Shown: in pieces, positions 17,101-24,959 of the stretch
Numbering within the stretch: position 1 is the stretch's first letter
Layout of the letters: each line of letters starts with the position of its first letter
NCBI GenBank assembly: GCA_902802305.1
Contig: CADCLG010000013.1
Location: 1-64,000 of the forward strand
Source: an uncultured Spirochaetaceae bacterium
Lineage (GTDB): Bacteria > Spirochaetota > Spirochaetia > Treponematales > Treponemataceae
Direction: 5' to 3'
DNA: 64,000 nucleotides
The notes under the pieces: model-generated
What the model was told of the DNA's origin: nothing
Database searches by the model: none
What the model saw: only the letters and a program-made list of their open reading frames with translations
Program-made: the position numbers and the translations under genes

Positions 17101-18630
17101 TACACGGCTGTTCATAAATACAGTACAACGGCTTCCTAAATCTACAGGCTTTTCTGCCATCAAAGCGATTTTACCAAATTCTTTAACGTCCATGCCCATT
17201 GTATTGGCAAAATTATCAAGGAAGGAACCGCAGCCGGAAGAACAAGCCTCATTCAACTGAATTGAAACAATGGCACCATCCTTCATTCTAAGGGCTTTCA
17301 TATCCTGGCCACCAATATCCAGCAGGAATTCTACTCCCGGAACAAAAAAGTTAGCGGCTCTAAAATGGGTAATTGTTTCGACTTCACCAGCATCTACACC
17401 AAATGCAGCCTGGAATAAGGCTTCACCATAACCTGTAGAAACTGCCCGCCCGATATAAACATCTTCTGGCAAGAGTTTATATAAATCTTTAAGAACTTTT
17501 ACCGCAAGCTCAACAGGATTTCCCTGATTGTGGGCATAAAAACTCCAGATAATTCGACCATCTTTATCAATTAAAACTGCTTTTGTTGTAGTTGAACCGG
17601 AATCCAAACCAAGGAAAACAGGTCCATGAGTTTTTCTTAATTCACCCCGTCTTGCCTTCTGCTCGGAGTGACGAACTTCAAATTCATCTAATTCTGCCTG
17701 ATTTTTAAACAAAGGCTCAAGACGCTGAACTTCACTCAATTCTGCACCGACAAGATTTTTTAAGCTGTCTCTAAAATCCTGAATTGTCGGAAATTTGAAG
17801 TCGCTGTTATCGCCGGAAAAAGAGCGTTCCGCACTGTAGGCACAACCGGCAGCAACAAAAAGCTGGGAATTATCTGGAACAATGATTTCATCATCTTTAA
17901 GCTTTAAGGTATCTATAAATCTAAAACGCAGCTGGTCAAGGAAGTGGAGAGGTCCACCCAAAAAGGCAACATGACCACGGATTGGTTTTCCACAGGCAAG
18001 GCCCGAAATTGTCTGACTTACAACTGCCTGAAAAATAGATGCCGCAATATCTTCACGACGGGCGCCTTCGTTTATTAAAGGCTGAATATCAGTTTTTGCA
18101 AAAACACCACAGCGGGCTGCAATCGGATAAATCTGCTGGGCACCCTTTGCAAGTTCGTTTAAGCCCGTTGCATCGGTTTCAAGAAGGGCCGCCATTTGAT
18201 CTATAAAAGCACCTGTACCACCGGCACAAGTACCATTCATTCTCTGTTCAACGCCACCACGGAAATATGTAATCTTGGCATCTTCACCACCAAGTTCAAT
18301 TACAACATCTGTCTGGGGAATTATTTTTTTTACCGCTGTAGTTGCAGCAATAACTTCCTGAATAAAAGGAATGTTCAGCCATTGGGAAACAGAAAGTCCA
18401 CCAGAACCGGTAACTTTAACTGACATTGTACGTTCAGAACCATTTTCTACATTCTGAACAATATAATCCAAAGCTTTATTTACAACTGTAATAATTGTAC
18501 TGCGGATATCAGCACGGTGACGCTGATAATCACCATATATAAGTTTATCTGAATCGTCTAAGATTGCGACTTTTACTGTAGTAGAACCTACATCAATACC
18601 CATTCGGATAGGGAGATTTTCATTTGCCAT
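14128..18630 (-). CDS. 2-hydroxyacyl-CoA dehydratase activase fusion (two BcrA/BadF/HgdC ATPase domains + HgdB-like part)
   Basis: 1500 aa. Two tandem ASKHA ATPase modules of the BcrAD/BadFG/HgdC family: the first begins MGIDVGSTTVKVAILD with NGTCAGGTGAF and AARCGVFAKTD; the second begins FLGLDSGSTTTKAVLID with NEACSSGCGSFLDNF and GSRCTVFMNSR. The Cys in each pair fit the inter-subunit [4Fe-4S] cluster of HgdC homodimers, here made possible within one chain. A Cys-rich segment (LRRCGKCQNNC...GNRCERG, about 655-690) precedes a DUF2229/HgdB-like C-terminal half (about 730-1480). Family role: ATP-driven low-potential electron transfer to a radical dehydratase. No hgdA/hgdB-type dehydratase is in the window, so the target is unknown. 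No SD; a promoter ends 6 nt before the ATG. Confidence 0.88.
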   Translation of the reverse strand: MANENLPIRMGIDVGSTTVKVAILDDSDKLIYGDYQRHRADIRSTIITVVNKALDYIVQNVENGSERTMSVKVTGSGGLSVSQWLNIPFIQEVIAATTAVKKIIPQTDVVIELGGEDAKITYFRGGVEQRMNGTCAGGTGAFIDQMAALLETDATGLNELAKGAQQIYPIAARCGVFAKTDIQPLINEGARREDIAASIFQAVVSQTISGLACGKPIRGHVAFLGGPLHFLDQLRFRFIDTLKLKDDEIIVPDNSQLFVAAGCAYSAERSFSGDNSDFKFPTIQDFRDSLKNLVGAELSEVQRLEPLFKNQAELDEFEVRHSEQKARRGELRKTHGPVFLGLDSGSTTTKAVLIDKDGRIIWSFYAHNQGNPVELAVKVLKDLYKLLPEDVYIGRAVSTGYGEALFQAAFGVDAGEVETITHFRAANFFVPGVEFLLDIGGQDMKALRMKDGAIVSIQLNEACSSGCGSFLDNFANTMGMDVKEFGKIALMAEKPVDLGSRCTVFMNSRVKQAQKEGASVADIAAGLSYSVIKNALFKVIKLRKASDIGSKVVVQGGTFFNDAILRAFEKIAGVEVYRPDVAGLMGAYGSALIAYDQWCDLTAPKPGEPEGTVHEVHSSLATLEQLENFHVDLDLRRCGKCQNNCLLTINTFSTGEKSRTFITGNRCERGAEIEGHVIDASNKKNTGLDEDEDNGPLPNLFAWKYKRLFKYVPRKPEDAPLGDVGIPRVLNMYENYPLWFTFFNELGFRVILSQRSSRNVYEKGLETIPSESVCYPGKISHGHVVSLIQRGVKFIFYPCAPYERVEDPTAGNHYNCPIVTSYPEVLRNNVDELRQDPSILYMNPFLPIYDKDKLADRLCEELLPHFPTLNKEKIRAAVEAAWKEQDAFKEEVQIAGEEALEEIIRRGASGIVLAGRPYHLDPEINHGIPELINGLNLAVFTEDSLAHLGNIERPLRIIDQWTYHNRLYRAASFVSEMPDLELVQLTSFGCGLDAVTADQVDEILRAKNRMYTLIKIDEGSNLGAVRIRIRSLIAAVKERRRNQTKKPAPKSAAYHRAVFTKEMKYTHTIIGPQMSPIHFKLLQKAFESAGYRFVILDAVDPKAVDAGLRYVNNDACYPSILVAGQMIAALESGKYDLDHVSLVITQTGGGCRATNYIGFIRRALNDAGWGHIPVISLSAQGFESNPGFKFTLPLLDNAIKALMIGDLFMRVLYRTRPYEDVPGSANQLYQKWNDKAEAMFTKHVSHKQYIKLINGIIKDFDNLPLKPIKKPRVGVVGEILVKFHPTANNHIVKTIESEGAECVMPDLADFFFYSFSVDIIKHHDLGISAKKKRMAKLFVWALELYRRQIKRRLSRSKRFEAPSSIYKLMKGVDDIVQLGNQMGEGWFLTAEMVELINEGAPSIACVQPFACLPNHVTGKGMIKELRRRFPNANISAIDYDPGSSEVNQLNRLKLLLSNAPIGKHPDETKDGLIRMKDGSLVKPEIRYAEGATDIEPAKEV

Positions 18631-18636
18631 TGTTAT

Positions 18637-18665
18637 AATTTAATCATAAAATGTTTTTTTTTCAA
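18637..18665 (-). promoter_or_regulatory. Leaderless-type promoter of the activase operon
   Basis: Minus strand: TTGAAA (18660-18665), 17 bp, TAAATT (18637-18642), then 6 nt to ATG 18630. No Shine-Dalgarno sequence. It may drive eight genes down to 5905. Confidence 0.5.
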
Positions 18666-18679
18666 CGTTTTCTTGACAA

Positions 18680-20383
18680 TTATTTCTTTATTGTCAGTTT
18701 AACAATTAAACCTGGACTTACAGTTGAAAAATCAAAATCTATGGGTTGACCATTTTTGTCGCTTGCAGGAACAAATCTGAAATATTCATCTGAATCTTTT
18801 ACAATTGAACCTTTTATGGATTTTGCAGCCTTTATTTCTGCCGGTACACCGGATTTAGTTACATAAGAAGCCAGAGCCGGCAATACATAAATGCGGATAT
18901 TCTCTTTGCTGTCTGCTGTCACAACGGCAGCCTGGGCTTTTGCAGCAGTAATAACTCCGGCAAGACATTTTTCAAACTCTGCTTTTTGTGCTGCATTTGC
19001 CTTATCAAACGCATTCTGCAAAGCAGTCTTTTCCTGATTGAAGTTTTCCTGCTGCTCTTTTATTTCTTTATCATGCTCTTCCTGACTTCTTGCAAACTCA
19101 TCTGAAAGTCCATTGTATTCATCAGTTAGGTTATTGTAGTCGTCGGTAAGAAGATTGTAATCATCTTCCAGACTATTGTAATTTGCGTTCAGTTTATCAA
19201 CCTTGTTTTCCAGAAGATTTACCTGCCCCGCAAGAGAAACTTTGTCTTCTTCAAGGGCAAGTGTTGTTTTGCTGAAAGTCTCACCCATCTTGTTTACAAG
19301 ATTTTTAGAAGCAGCCACATATAAAGGAATTGTATTTTTTTGTGGAAGCGAAGAAATTATGGAATAGAGATAATTAAAATCATCATAAGAAGACTGATAT
19401 TCTTCAAATGCAGAAGAAAGCCTGCCATCGTCTGAAGAACCTTCTGCTGTAGAAAAATCCCTGCTCTTTGAATCTCTAAAACCAGAAACAATTTCTTCGG
19501 CTTCGGCATCTACAATAACAGGATCCAGACCATTGATTTCTGCCTGATATTTTGAAGAAACAGAAGAAACTGACTTAAACACGCTTTCGTTATTTTCATT
19601 TCGAAGGGATTCTATTGTCTGTTCAAGCTCTGCAATCTGACTTTCGTACTGCTGGGATAACTTTCTGCGTTCCAATTCCTGAACACGGCGTTCACTGTTC
19701 AACAGTCTTTCCTGCTCCTGTGCGGCCTGAACCTTGGAAGAATCGTATTTTGCAAGCTGCTCTTCATATTCCTTGATTTCCGCTTCAACAGCACTCATTT
19801 TTGCTTCATAATTGCTCTGAATATTCTGCATGGTAAGGTTGTATTCATTTTCAACCTGATTGATTTTTGCCCTTTCTTCTTTGGCAGAGAGCTTCATAGA
19901 TTTAATAACGAAAATATCCTGTTCACGCTTAGACTCTGCATTCTTTAAATCACTTTCACGACTGCTAATTAAAGACGCTCTTTGACTCTTAGCATTATCA
20001 TAATTAGTCTGAATCTTTGAAACTGAATCAAGCAAATCTTTAAGATTCAAATCATCAAAAACATTCATTTCTACGGTTATATTTCTGTCTTTTGTGTTGA
20101 TTACAGTTGTCATTACAACTACAGTAGCAAGAACAACAGCAAAACAGAGACCGAGAATAATCCAGGGTAGTGGTGATTTATGCTTTTTTGTTTCCGAATA
20201 TTCCTTTTCAAGATTGTAAGATTGTAATTTCGTCTGCTGATAGATTGAAGCCAGTTCGGAATCAAGGAACATTCTTACATCTTTATGAACTTCTGTCTGA
20301 GGGATAAAATCCTTGGCAGTCAACTGAGTAGAAGTAGATGTTAATTCTTTTGACTCTTTTTTTATTTTGTCGTCATTGTCCAT
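18680..20383 (-). CDS. Membrane-anchored coiled-coil protein
   Basis: 567 aa. Cytoplasmic N-terminus of about 70 residues, one transmembrane helix (about 71-93: PLPWIILGLCFAVVLATVVV), then a long coiled coil (about 110-280 and 360-460, with runs such as YNSLEDDYNLLTDDYNNLTD), and a small C-terminal globular domain rich in beta structure ending in GLIVKLTIKK. No family recognised. ATG 20383 with GGAG 6 nt upstream is preferred to a TTG at 20395. It overlaps the cyclase gene by 22 nt, so the two are translationally coupled and probably work together, perhaps as a cyclase-linked envelope sensor (inference). Confidence 0.7.
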   Translation of the reverse strand: MDNDDKIKKESKELTSTSTQLTAKDFIPQTEVHKDVRMFLDSELASIYQQTKLQSYNLEKEYSETKKHKSPLPWIILGLCFAVVLATVVVMTTVINTKDRNITVEMNVFDDLNLKDLLDSVSKIQTNYDNAKSQRASLISSRESDLKNAESKREQDIFVIKSMKLSAKEERAKINQVENEYNLTMQNIQSNYEAKMSAVEAEIKEYEEQLAKYDSSKVQAAQEQERLLNSERRVQELERRKLSQQYESQIAELEQTIESLRNENNESVFKSVSSVSSKYQAEINGLDPVIVDAEAEEIVSGFRDSKSRDFSTAEGSSDDGRLSSAFEEYQSSYDDFNYLYSIISSLPQKNTIPLYVAASKNLVNKMGETFSKTTLALEEDKVSLAGQVNLLENKVDKLNANYNSLEDDYNLLTDDYNNLTDEYNGLSDEFARSQEEHDKEIKEQQENFNQEKTALQNAFDKANAAQKAEFEKCLAGVITAAKAQAAVVTADSKENIRIYVLPALASYVTKSGVPAEIKAAKSIKGSIVKDSDEYFRFVPASDKNGQPIDFDFSTVSPGLIVKLTIKK

Positions 20384-22113
20384 ATTCCACTCCAATTGTC
20401 AGGTGCATCTTTCTGTCCAATTCTATCCAAAAAAACTTGGGCAAGTTCCAGACCACTTTCTTCAAAGTTCTTTCTGGCCTTATCCCAGTCTCCCTCATAA
20501 TAATATTGTAATCCCTGCTCAAAACTGTCGTATTTGACAATAAGCAGAGGATCTGTGTCTGTCGTATCAAATGGGAAATATATTTTCTTGCTTTCTAACT
20601 TGCCTTTTACCTGAACTGTATCAATTTCAAAGAACTTGTATTTTACGCTTTCGCTTTCAACTTCATTCTTAATATATTCTGAAACAACAATAGGTACATG
20701 ATAAATACGGGTAAGTCCTTCCAGTCTGGATGCAGAATTGACTGTATCACCAATTACTGTATTTGTCATGTGGGCATCTTTTGGATCAATAGAATTATCA
20801 CGACCAATTGTACCGTAGAAAACATTTCCTCCGTCAATACCAACACCTACATCCAAAAGTACAGCTTCAAAAACCTGTAATTCTGAGGCAGATAAAGCAC
20901 GGTCTTTTTCAATTTCATTTTTGCGTTCTATCATAAGCCGTCTCAACTCGGCGGTAGAACGGGTAATAGCCCAGGCAGCCTCAACTGATTTGTAAGATTT
21001 TGATTCTTTGGTTTCAGCTGTTCCAAAAATAGCAAGAATTGCATCTCCAATAATAGAACCGACTACACCAGAATTTTCATGAACATCCTGAATTACCTTA
21101 TTGTAATGAACGTTAAGAACATCCATTATATCATTGCCTAAGGTTTCAGTTCTGAAAGTAAAGCTCTTAATGTCGGAGAAAAGCATTGTCAATTCCTGCT
21201 GACTGCCTTCAAGACCTACGTTGTGTCCTGCATAAGCTTTTGCAACTATATCTTTTGAAACGAACTTCTGGAAGGTTGTAAGCAGGCTGTTTACAGAAGA
21301 TGAAAGAGAATTGAAAGAGGCAGCAAAATAAGTGATATCATCATTTGGCGCTTCTGAAAGATTGAGTATACCTAATTCTTTATTACGCTGCATATCAAGA
21401 ACAGACTCAGTAAAGTTATGCAGAGGACGGAACTGATTTTCGAGAATAATAAAGCCCATAATAATAAAGAAAATTGTCAAAAATATGATTATTATTGAAG
21501 TAATTATAAAAACGCGGTTCGCATTCTGATTTAAGTCTTTTCGTAATTCTGCACGGACAATAAAAAAGTCCCAGTCCTCGTTGTATTTGTATACACCAAA
21601 ATATTCGCCCTTTTCACCCTTAAAATCTATCGAACCTTCATTTGTCCTTTCAGTCAACTTATCAAGCAAATTATCAAGGGCTTCTGAATCAGGAAATGTT
21701 GTCCATTTAACTTTCTCATTTTTGCAGGCAAAAAATTCTATATTTCCGCTTCTGCTTAATCCAAAGGCAAGACTGTTAGGATGCTTAAAACCATTGCCGG
21801 CTATTTTTTTTAAGGCTGTAAAGGAATCTTCTTTATTCTGTGAATAACCGTAGATTTCATACTGATTTACTGAATTGTTATAAAGCTCCTTAAGCTGTTC
21901 AATCATAATCGTATTATTAAGATTAATGATTTCCCGCTGCGATAAACGAAGGGAGATAAAATTTGTTGCAAAATTAGAAAATAGAATCAGACAGATGAAA
22001 ATCATCAGGATTTTTAATCCCAATGGAAAAATGACTGTATTTCCTATTTTAGAAAAAATCTGTTTCTTCAAAGCAAACTCCGTAACTTTTTTAACAAAAT
22101 ACTTTAAATTCAA
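20362..22113 (-). CDS. Membrane-bound class III adenylate/guanylate cyclase
   Basis: 583 aa. Two membrane helices (about 33-52 and 201-224) bracket a periplasmic sensor domain of about 150 residues; a HAMP-like linker (about 225-290) leads to a class III nucleotidyl cyclase domain (about 305-495). Catalytic features: metal Asp314 in LFSDIKSFTF, metal Asp357 in IIGDAILAIFG, and the transition-state Asn/Arg in VIGDTVNSASRLEG. A C-terminal tail (about 500-583) contains a TPR-like EQGLQYYYEGDWDKARKNFE. It makes cAMP or cGMP in the cytoplasm in response to a periplasmic signal. The start codon appears to be TTG at 22113 without a convincing SD, so the N-terminus is uncertain. Divergent from murJ. 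Confidence 0.85.
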   Translation of the reverse strand: MNLKYFVKKVTEFALKKQIFSKIGNTVIFPLGLKILMIFICLILFSNFATNFISLRLSQREIINLNNTIMIEQLKELYNNSVNQYEIYGYSQNKEDSFTALKKIAGNGFKHPNSLAFGLSRSGNIEFFACKNEKVKWTTFPDSEALDNLLDKLTERTNEGSIDFKGEKGEYFGVYKYNEDWDFFIVRAELRKDLNQNANRVFIITSIIIIFLTIFFIIMGFIILENQFRPLHNFTESVLDMQRNKELGILNLSEAPNDDITYFAASFNSLSSSVNSLLTTFQKFVSKDIVAKAYAGHNVGLEGSQQELTMLFSDIKSFTFRTETLGNDIMDVLNVHYNKVIQDVHENSGVVGSIIGDAILAIFGTAETKESKSYKSVEAAWAITRSTAELRRLMIERKNEIEKDRALSASELQVFEAVLLDVGVGIDGGNVFYGTIGRDNSIDPKDAHMTNTVIGDTVNSASRLEGLTRIYHVPIVVSEYIKNEVESESVKYKFFEIDTVQVKGKLESKKIYFPFDTTDTDPLLIVKYDSFEQGLQYYYEGDWDKARKNFEESGLELAQVFLDRIGQKDAPDNWSGIWTMTTK

Positions 22114-22142
22114 AAACTTTATTACCTTATATTGTAAATCAA

Positions 22143-22171
22143 TTGATAATTTTCCGCAACTTAGTTATTCT
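22143..22171 (+). promoter_or_regulatory. Leaderless-type promoter of murJ
   Basis: TTGATA (22143-22148), 17 bp, TATTCT (22166-22171), then 8 nt to ATG 22180, which has no SD. Confidence 0.55.
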
Positions 22172-22179
22172 TCTATAAC

Positions 22180-23811
22180 ATGAAAAAAAATAAATCATTA
22201 GTTCGCTCAGGATTAATTCTTTCTCTTATGACTTTTGCCTCCCGAATTATGGGCTTAGTAAGAGAAATGACAAAAGCAGCATTTTTGGGAACAGGTCTTT
22301 ATGCAGACTGTTTTGCCGTATCTTTTCAAATTCCCAATCTTTTGAGAAGGCTTTTTGCCGAAAATGCAATTTCTGTAGCCTTTATCCCTACTTTTAAGGG
22401 TTATCTTGAAAAAGGTGATTCCCAAGAAAATAAAAAAGAAACTCAGGATTTCATAACTTCAACATTAACGCTTGTTACTTTTTTGACGGCTTGTATCGTA
22501 GTGATTGGAATTATAATCACTCCCCTTTTAATGCCGATTTTCTGTAAAAAACCGGTGGATACAAGTGCGGCAAATTATGCAGAACAGGTACAATACTGGC
22601 TCTTACAAAAAGGAGAAATCACTTATCTTACAAGGCTGATGTTTCCTTATCTTCTCTTAATCTCTGTTGCAGCATTTTTTCAGGGAGTATTGAACGGCTG
22701 CAATATTTTTGCTCCATCTGGTTTTACCCCGGTTTTATTCAATGGAATTGTTATTCTTGCAACATACATTCTTTCTCCCTTTACCCAAAATCCTGCAAGA
22801 GCAATGTCGATTGGCGTTGTATGCGGCGGTTCAATTCAGGCTCTCTTTCAGTGGCCCTTTATAAAGCAAACCGGCTGGAAAATCCGTTTTACAAGCTTAA
22901 AAAAGACCTTTACCAACCCGGGAACAAGAAAAGTAGTTGCACTTATTGTACCGACGATTGTGGGAATTGCCGCCTACCAGCTGAACGATTTGGTTTCTAC
23001 TTCGATGGCAACCAGGGCAGGAGAAGGAATTGCCTCAAGCTTACAGTACAGTCTCAGATTACAGGAACTGATTCTTGGCATTTTTGCAGTTTCAATTGGC
23101 ACAGTAATTCTTCCTGATCTTTCAGGACTGGCAAATACAAAAAAATGGGAAGAGTTCAATCAAATGCTGATACAGGCAATCAAAATTATGATTGTAATCT
23201 CCCTGCCTGTCACTGCATATTCCCTTGTTACAGGTAAAGAACTGATTTCTCTTCTTTACAAAAACAAACTTTTTGATGATAATTCCGTTGCCCTCACTTT
23301 AGGTGAGTTCAGATTTCATATCTGCGGCTTGCTTTTTATAGCCCTCAACCGCATTTTAAGTCCAGCCTTTTATGCTCAGGGAAACACAAAACTTCCTACA
23401 CTAGCCGGAATTATAAGTTTTGCAACAAATATTATTCTGGTGCTTATTCTTATAAAACCAATGAGTGGAAACGGTATTGCTCTTGCCCTTAGTCTTGCAA
23501 GCTTTATCAACACAATCTTCCTTTTTATTTTTATGAAAAAGATGGAAGCAATAGAAGTAAAAAAAGTCATAATAAACACAATTATTTACATTCTGAAAAT
23601 ACTGATTTTATCTGTAATTGCGGCAATCCCTTGTTATTTTTTAAGACCTGTTTTATTATCTCTCTTTGAAAATCACGGAAGATTGATTGCTTACGGAGCG
23701 CCCGTTCTTATTCTTGCAATAATTTATTTTACAATAGGCGTGCTTGAATTAATCATTACAAAGGATGAAATCACAAAAACAATTCTGAATAAATTAAGGA
23801 AATCAAAATGA
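22180..23811 (+). CDS. murJ: Lipid II flippase MurJ
   Basis: 543 aa, polytopic (about 14 membrane helices). Flips lipid II across the inner membrane in peptidoglycan synthesis. The opening SGLILSLMTFASRIMGLVRE, FQIPNLLRRLFAENAISVAFIP and the LNRILSPAFYAQGNTKLPT segment are diagnostic of MurJ/MviN in the MOP flippase superfamily. The length is normal for the family. The ATG lacks an SD and is preceded by a promoter, so a leaderless transcript is likely. It overlaps the M24 peptidase gene by 4 nt (ATGA). Confidence 0.95.
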   Translation: MKKNKSLVRSGLILSLMTFASRIMGLVREMTKAAFLGTGLYADCFAVSFQIPNLLRRLFAENAISVAFIPTFKGYLEKGDSQENKKETQDFITSTLTLVTFLTACIVVIGIIITPLLMPIFCKKPVDTSAANYAEQVQYWLLQKGEITYLTRLMFPYLLLISVAAFFQGVLNGCNIFAPSGFTPVLFNGIVILATYILSPFTQNPARAMSIGVVCGGSIQALFQWPFIKQTGWKIRFTSLKKTFTNPGTRKVVALIVPTIVGIAAYQLNDLVSTSMATRAGEGIASSLQYSLRLQELILGIFAVSIGTVILPDLSGLANTKKWEEFNQMLIQAIKIMIVISLPVTAYSLVTGKELISLLYKNKLFDDNSVALTLGEFRFHICGLLFIALNRILSPAFYAQGNTKLPTLAGIISFATNIILVLILIKPMSGNGIALALSLASFINTIFLFIFMKKMEAIEVKKVIINTIIYILKILILSVIAAIPCYFLRPVLLSLFENHGRLIAYGAPVLILAIIYFTIGVLELIITKDEITKTILNKLRKSK

Positions 23812-24959
23812 AAGAATACACAAAAGAAGAATTGAACGATATTTATATCCGCCGCCGAAAGGTTCTGGCAGATTACCTGACCGAAAATAATATTTGCGCC
23901 TGTGTTTTTATAGACAGCGAAGAACACCGGGATCCGGCAGTAGCTTATTTTACAGGCCATGCAAATGATGCTGTTCTTCTTATTTTTTCGGATGCCTACA
24001 CAGTTCTTGTTCCCTGGGATGAAAACCTTGCAAAAAATAACGGTTTTTATGACAAAATGATTCCTTATACCCGCTATAAAAATGATGAAATCAATGCAGT
24101 AAAATCTGTTATGAATGTTTATTACACTCACGGAATCAATTCCAAAATTGAGCTGCCACCCTATCTTTCTTATCCAAAATATCTTCACTTTATTGATGAA
24201 CTGAACAATTACAATTGCAGCTGTAAGGAAGAAGGCGCACACAGTTTTGTAGTCCGCTGCAGAATGTGCAAGGATGAATACGAAATTGAATGTACAAAAG
24301 AAGCCGCCAGAATCGGTGACATTATAATTGATAAGATTGAAGAGCAGATTAAATCCGGTCAGATTCAAACAGAAATGGATGTTGCCCTTTTTATAGAAAA
24401 AGAATGCAGAATCATGGGCTGTCAGAGAACCGGTTTTGATACACTTGCCGCCGGCCCTCAGAGAAGCTTTGCAATTCATGCCTTCCCTGGTTATACAAAT
24501 GCAAAATGGCCTGATGATGGACTTTCTATTCTTGATTTTGGCGTAGTTCACAAAGGATACACCAGCGACACCACCATCACCATTGCAAAAGGAAAATTGA
24601 CCGAAGAACAGGAAAAATATGTAAATCTTGTTCAAAAAGCTTATGATGAATGTGTAAAATTATATAAAAAGGAAAATCCCGTCCAGCTTGCAGCAAAAAA
24701 AGCAGATTCCATTTTTGCAGCCGCCAAGCTTAAAATGCCTCACACTTTGGGGCATGCAATTGGACTTGAAATCCATGAAAAGCCAAGAGTAAGCGTAAAA
24801 ACTGAATCTGATTTGTACTTTCAGCCGGGAATGATTCTTACCTGCGAACCGGGACTTTATAATCCTGAAGTTGGTGGCTGCCGCCTTGAAAATGATGTTC
24901 TCATTACAGAAGACGGCAACGAGGTTCTAACCCACTCCAGAATTATAAGAATTGACTAA
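23808..24959 (+). CDS. M24-family metallopeptidase (Xaa-Pro aminopeptidase-like)
   Basis: 383 aa, cytoplasmic. N-terminal creatinase/prolidase domain (about 1-150) and a pita-bread M24 catalytic domain (about 155-383). The five metal ligands are visible: Asp in LDFGVVHKGYTSD, the second Asp in the same motif, His in HTLGHAIGLEIHE, Glu in TCEPGLY and Glu in LENDVLI. It removes N-terminal residues before proline, presumably for peptide catabolism. The start overlaps the murJ stop. Its stop codon overlaps that of the convergent TPR gene: TAA at 24957-24959 versus CTA read as TAG on the other strand. Confidence 0.9.
   Translation: MKEYTKEELNDIYIRRRKVLADYLTENNICACVFIDSEEHRDPAVAYFTGHANDAVLLIFSDAYTVLVPWDENLAKNNGFYDKMIPYTRYKNDEINAVKSVMNVYYTHGINSKIELPPYLSYPKYLHFIDELNNYNCSCKEEGAHSFVVRCRMCKDEYEIECTKEAARIGDIIIDKIEEQIKSGQIQTEMDVALFIEKECRIMGCQRTGFDTLAAGPQRSFAIHAFPGYTNAKWPDDGLSILDFGVVHKGYTSDTTITIAKGKLTEEQEKYVNLVQKAYDECVKLYKKENPVQLAAKKADSIFAAAKLKMPHTLGHAIGLEIHEKPRVSVKTESDLYFQPGMILTCEPGLYNPEVGGCRLENDVLITEDGNEVLTHSRIIRID

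Noticed and set aside
23724-24635. 303-codon minus-strand open frame opposite the M24 peptidase
   Set aside because: Antisense shadow of a strongly conserved M24 gene; Phe/Ile/Cys-rich translation without any family signature and no SD.
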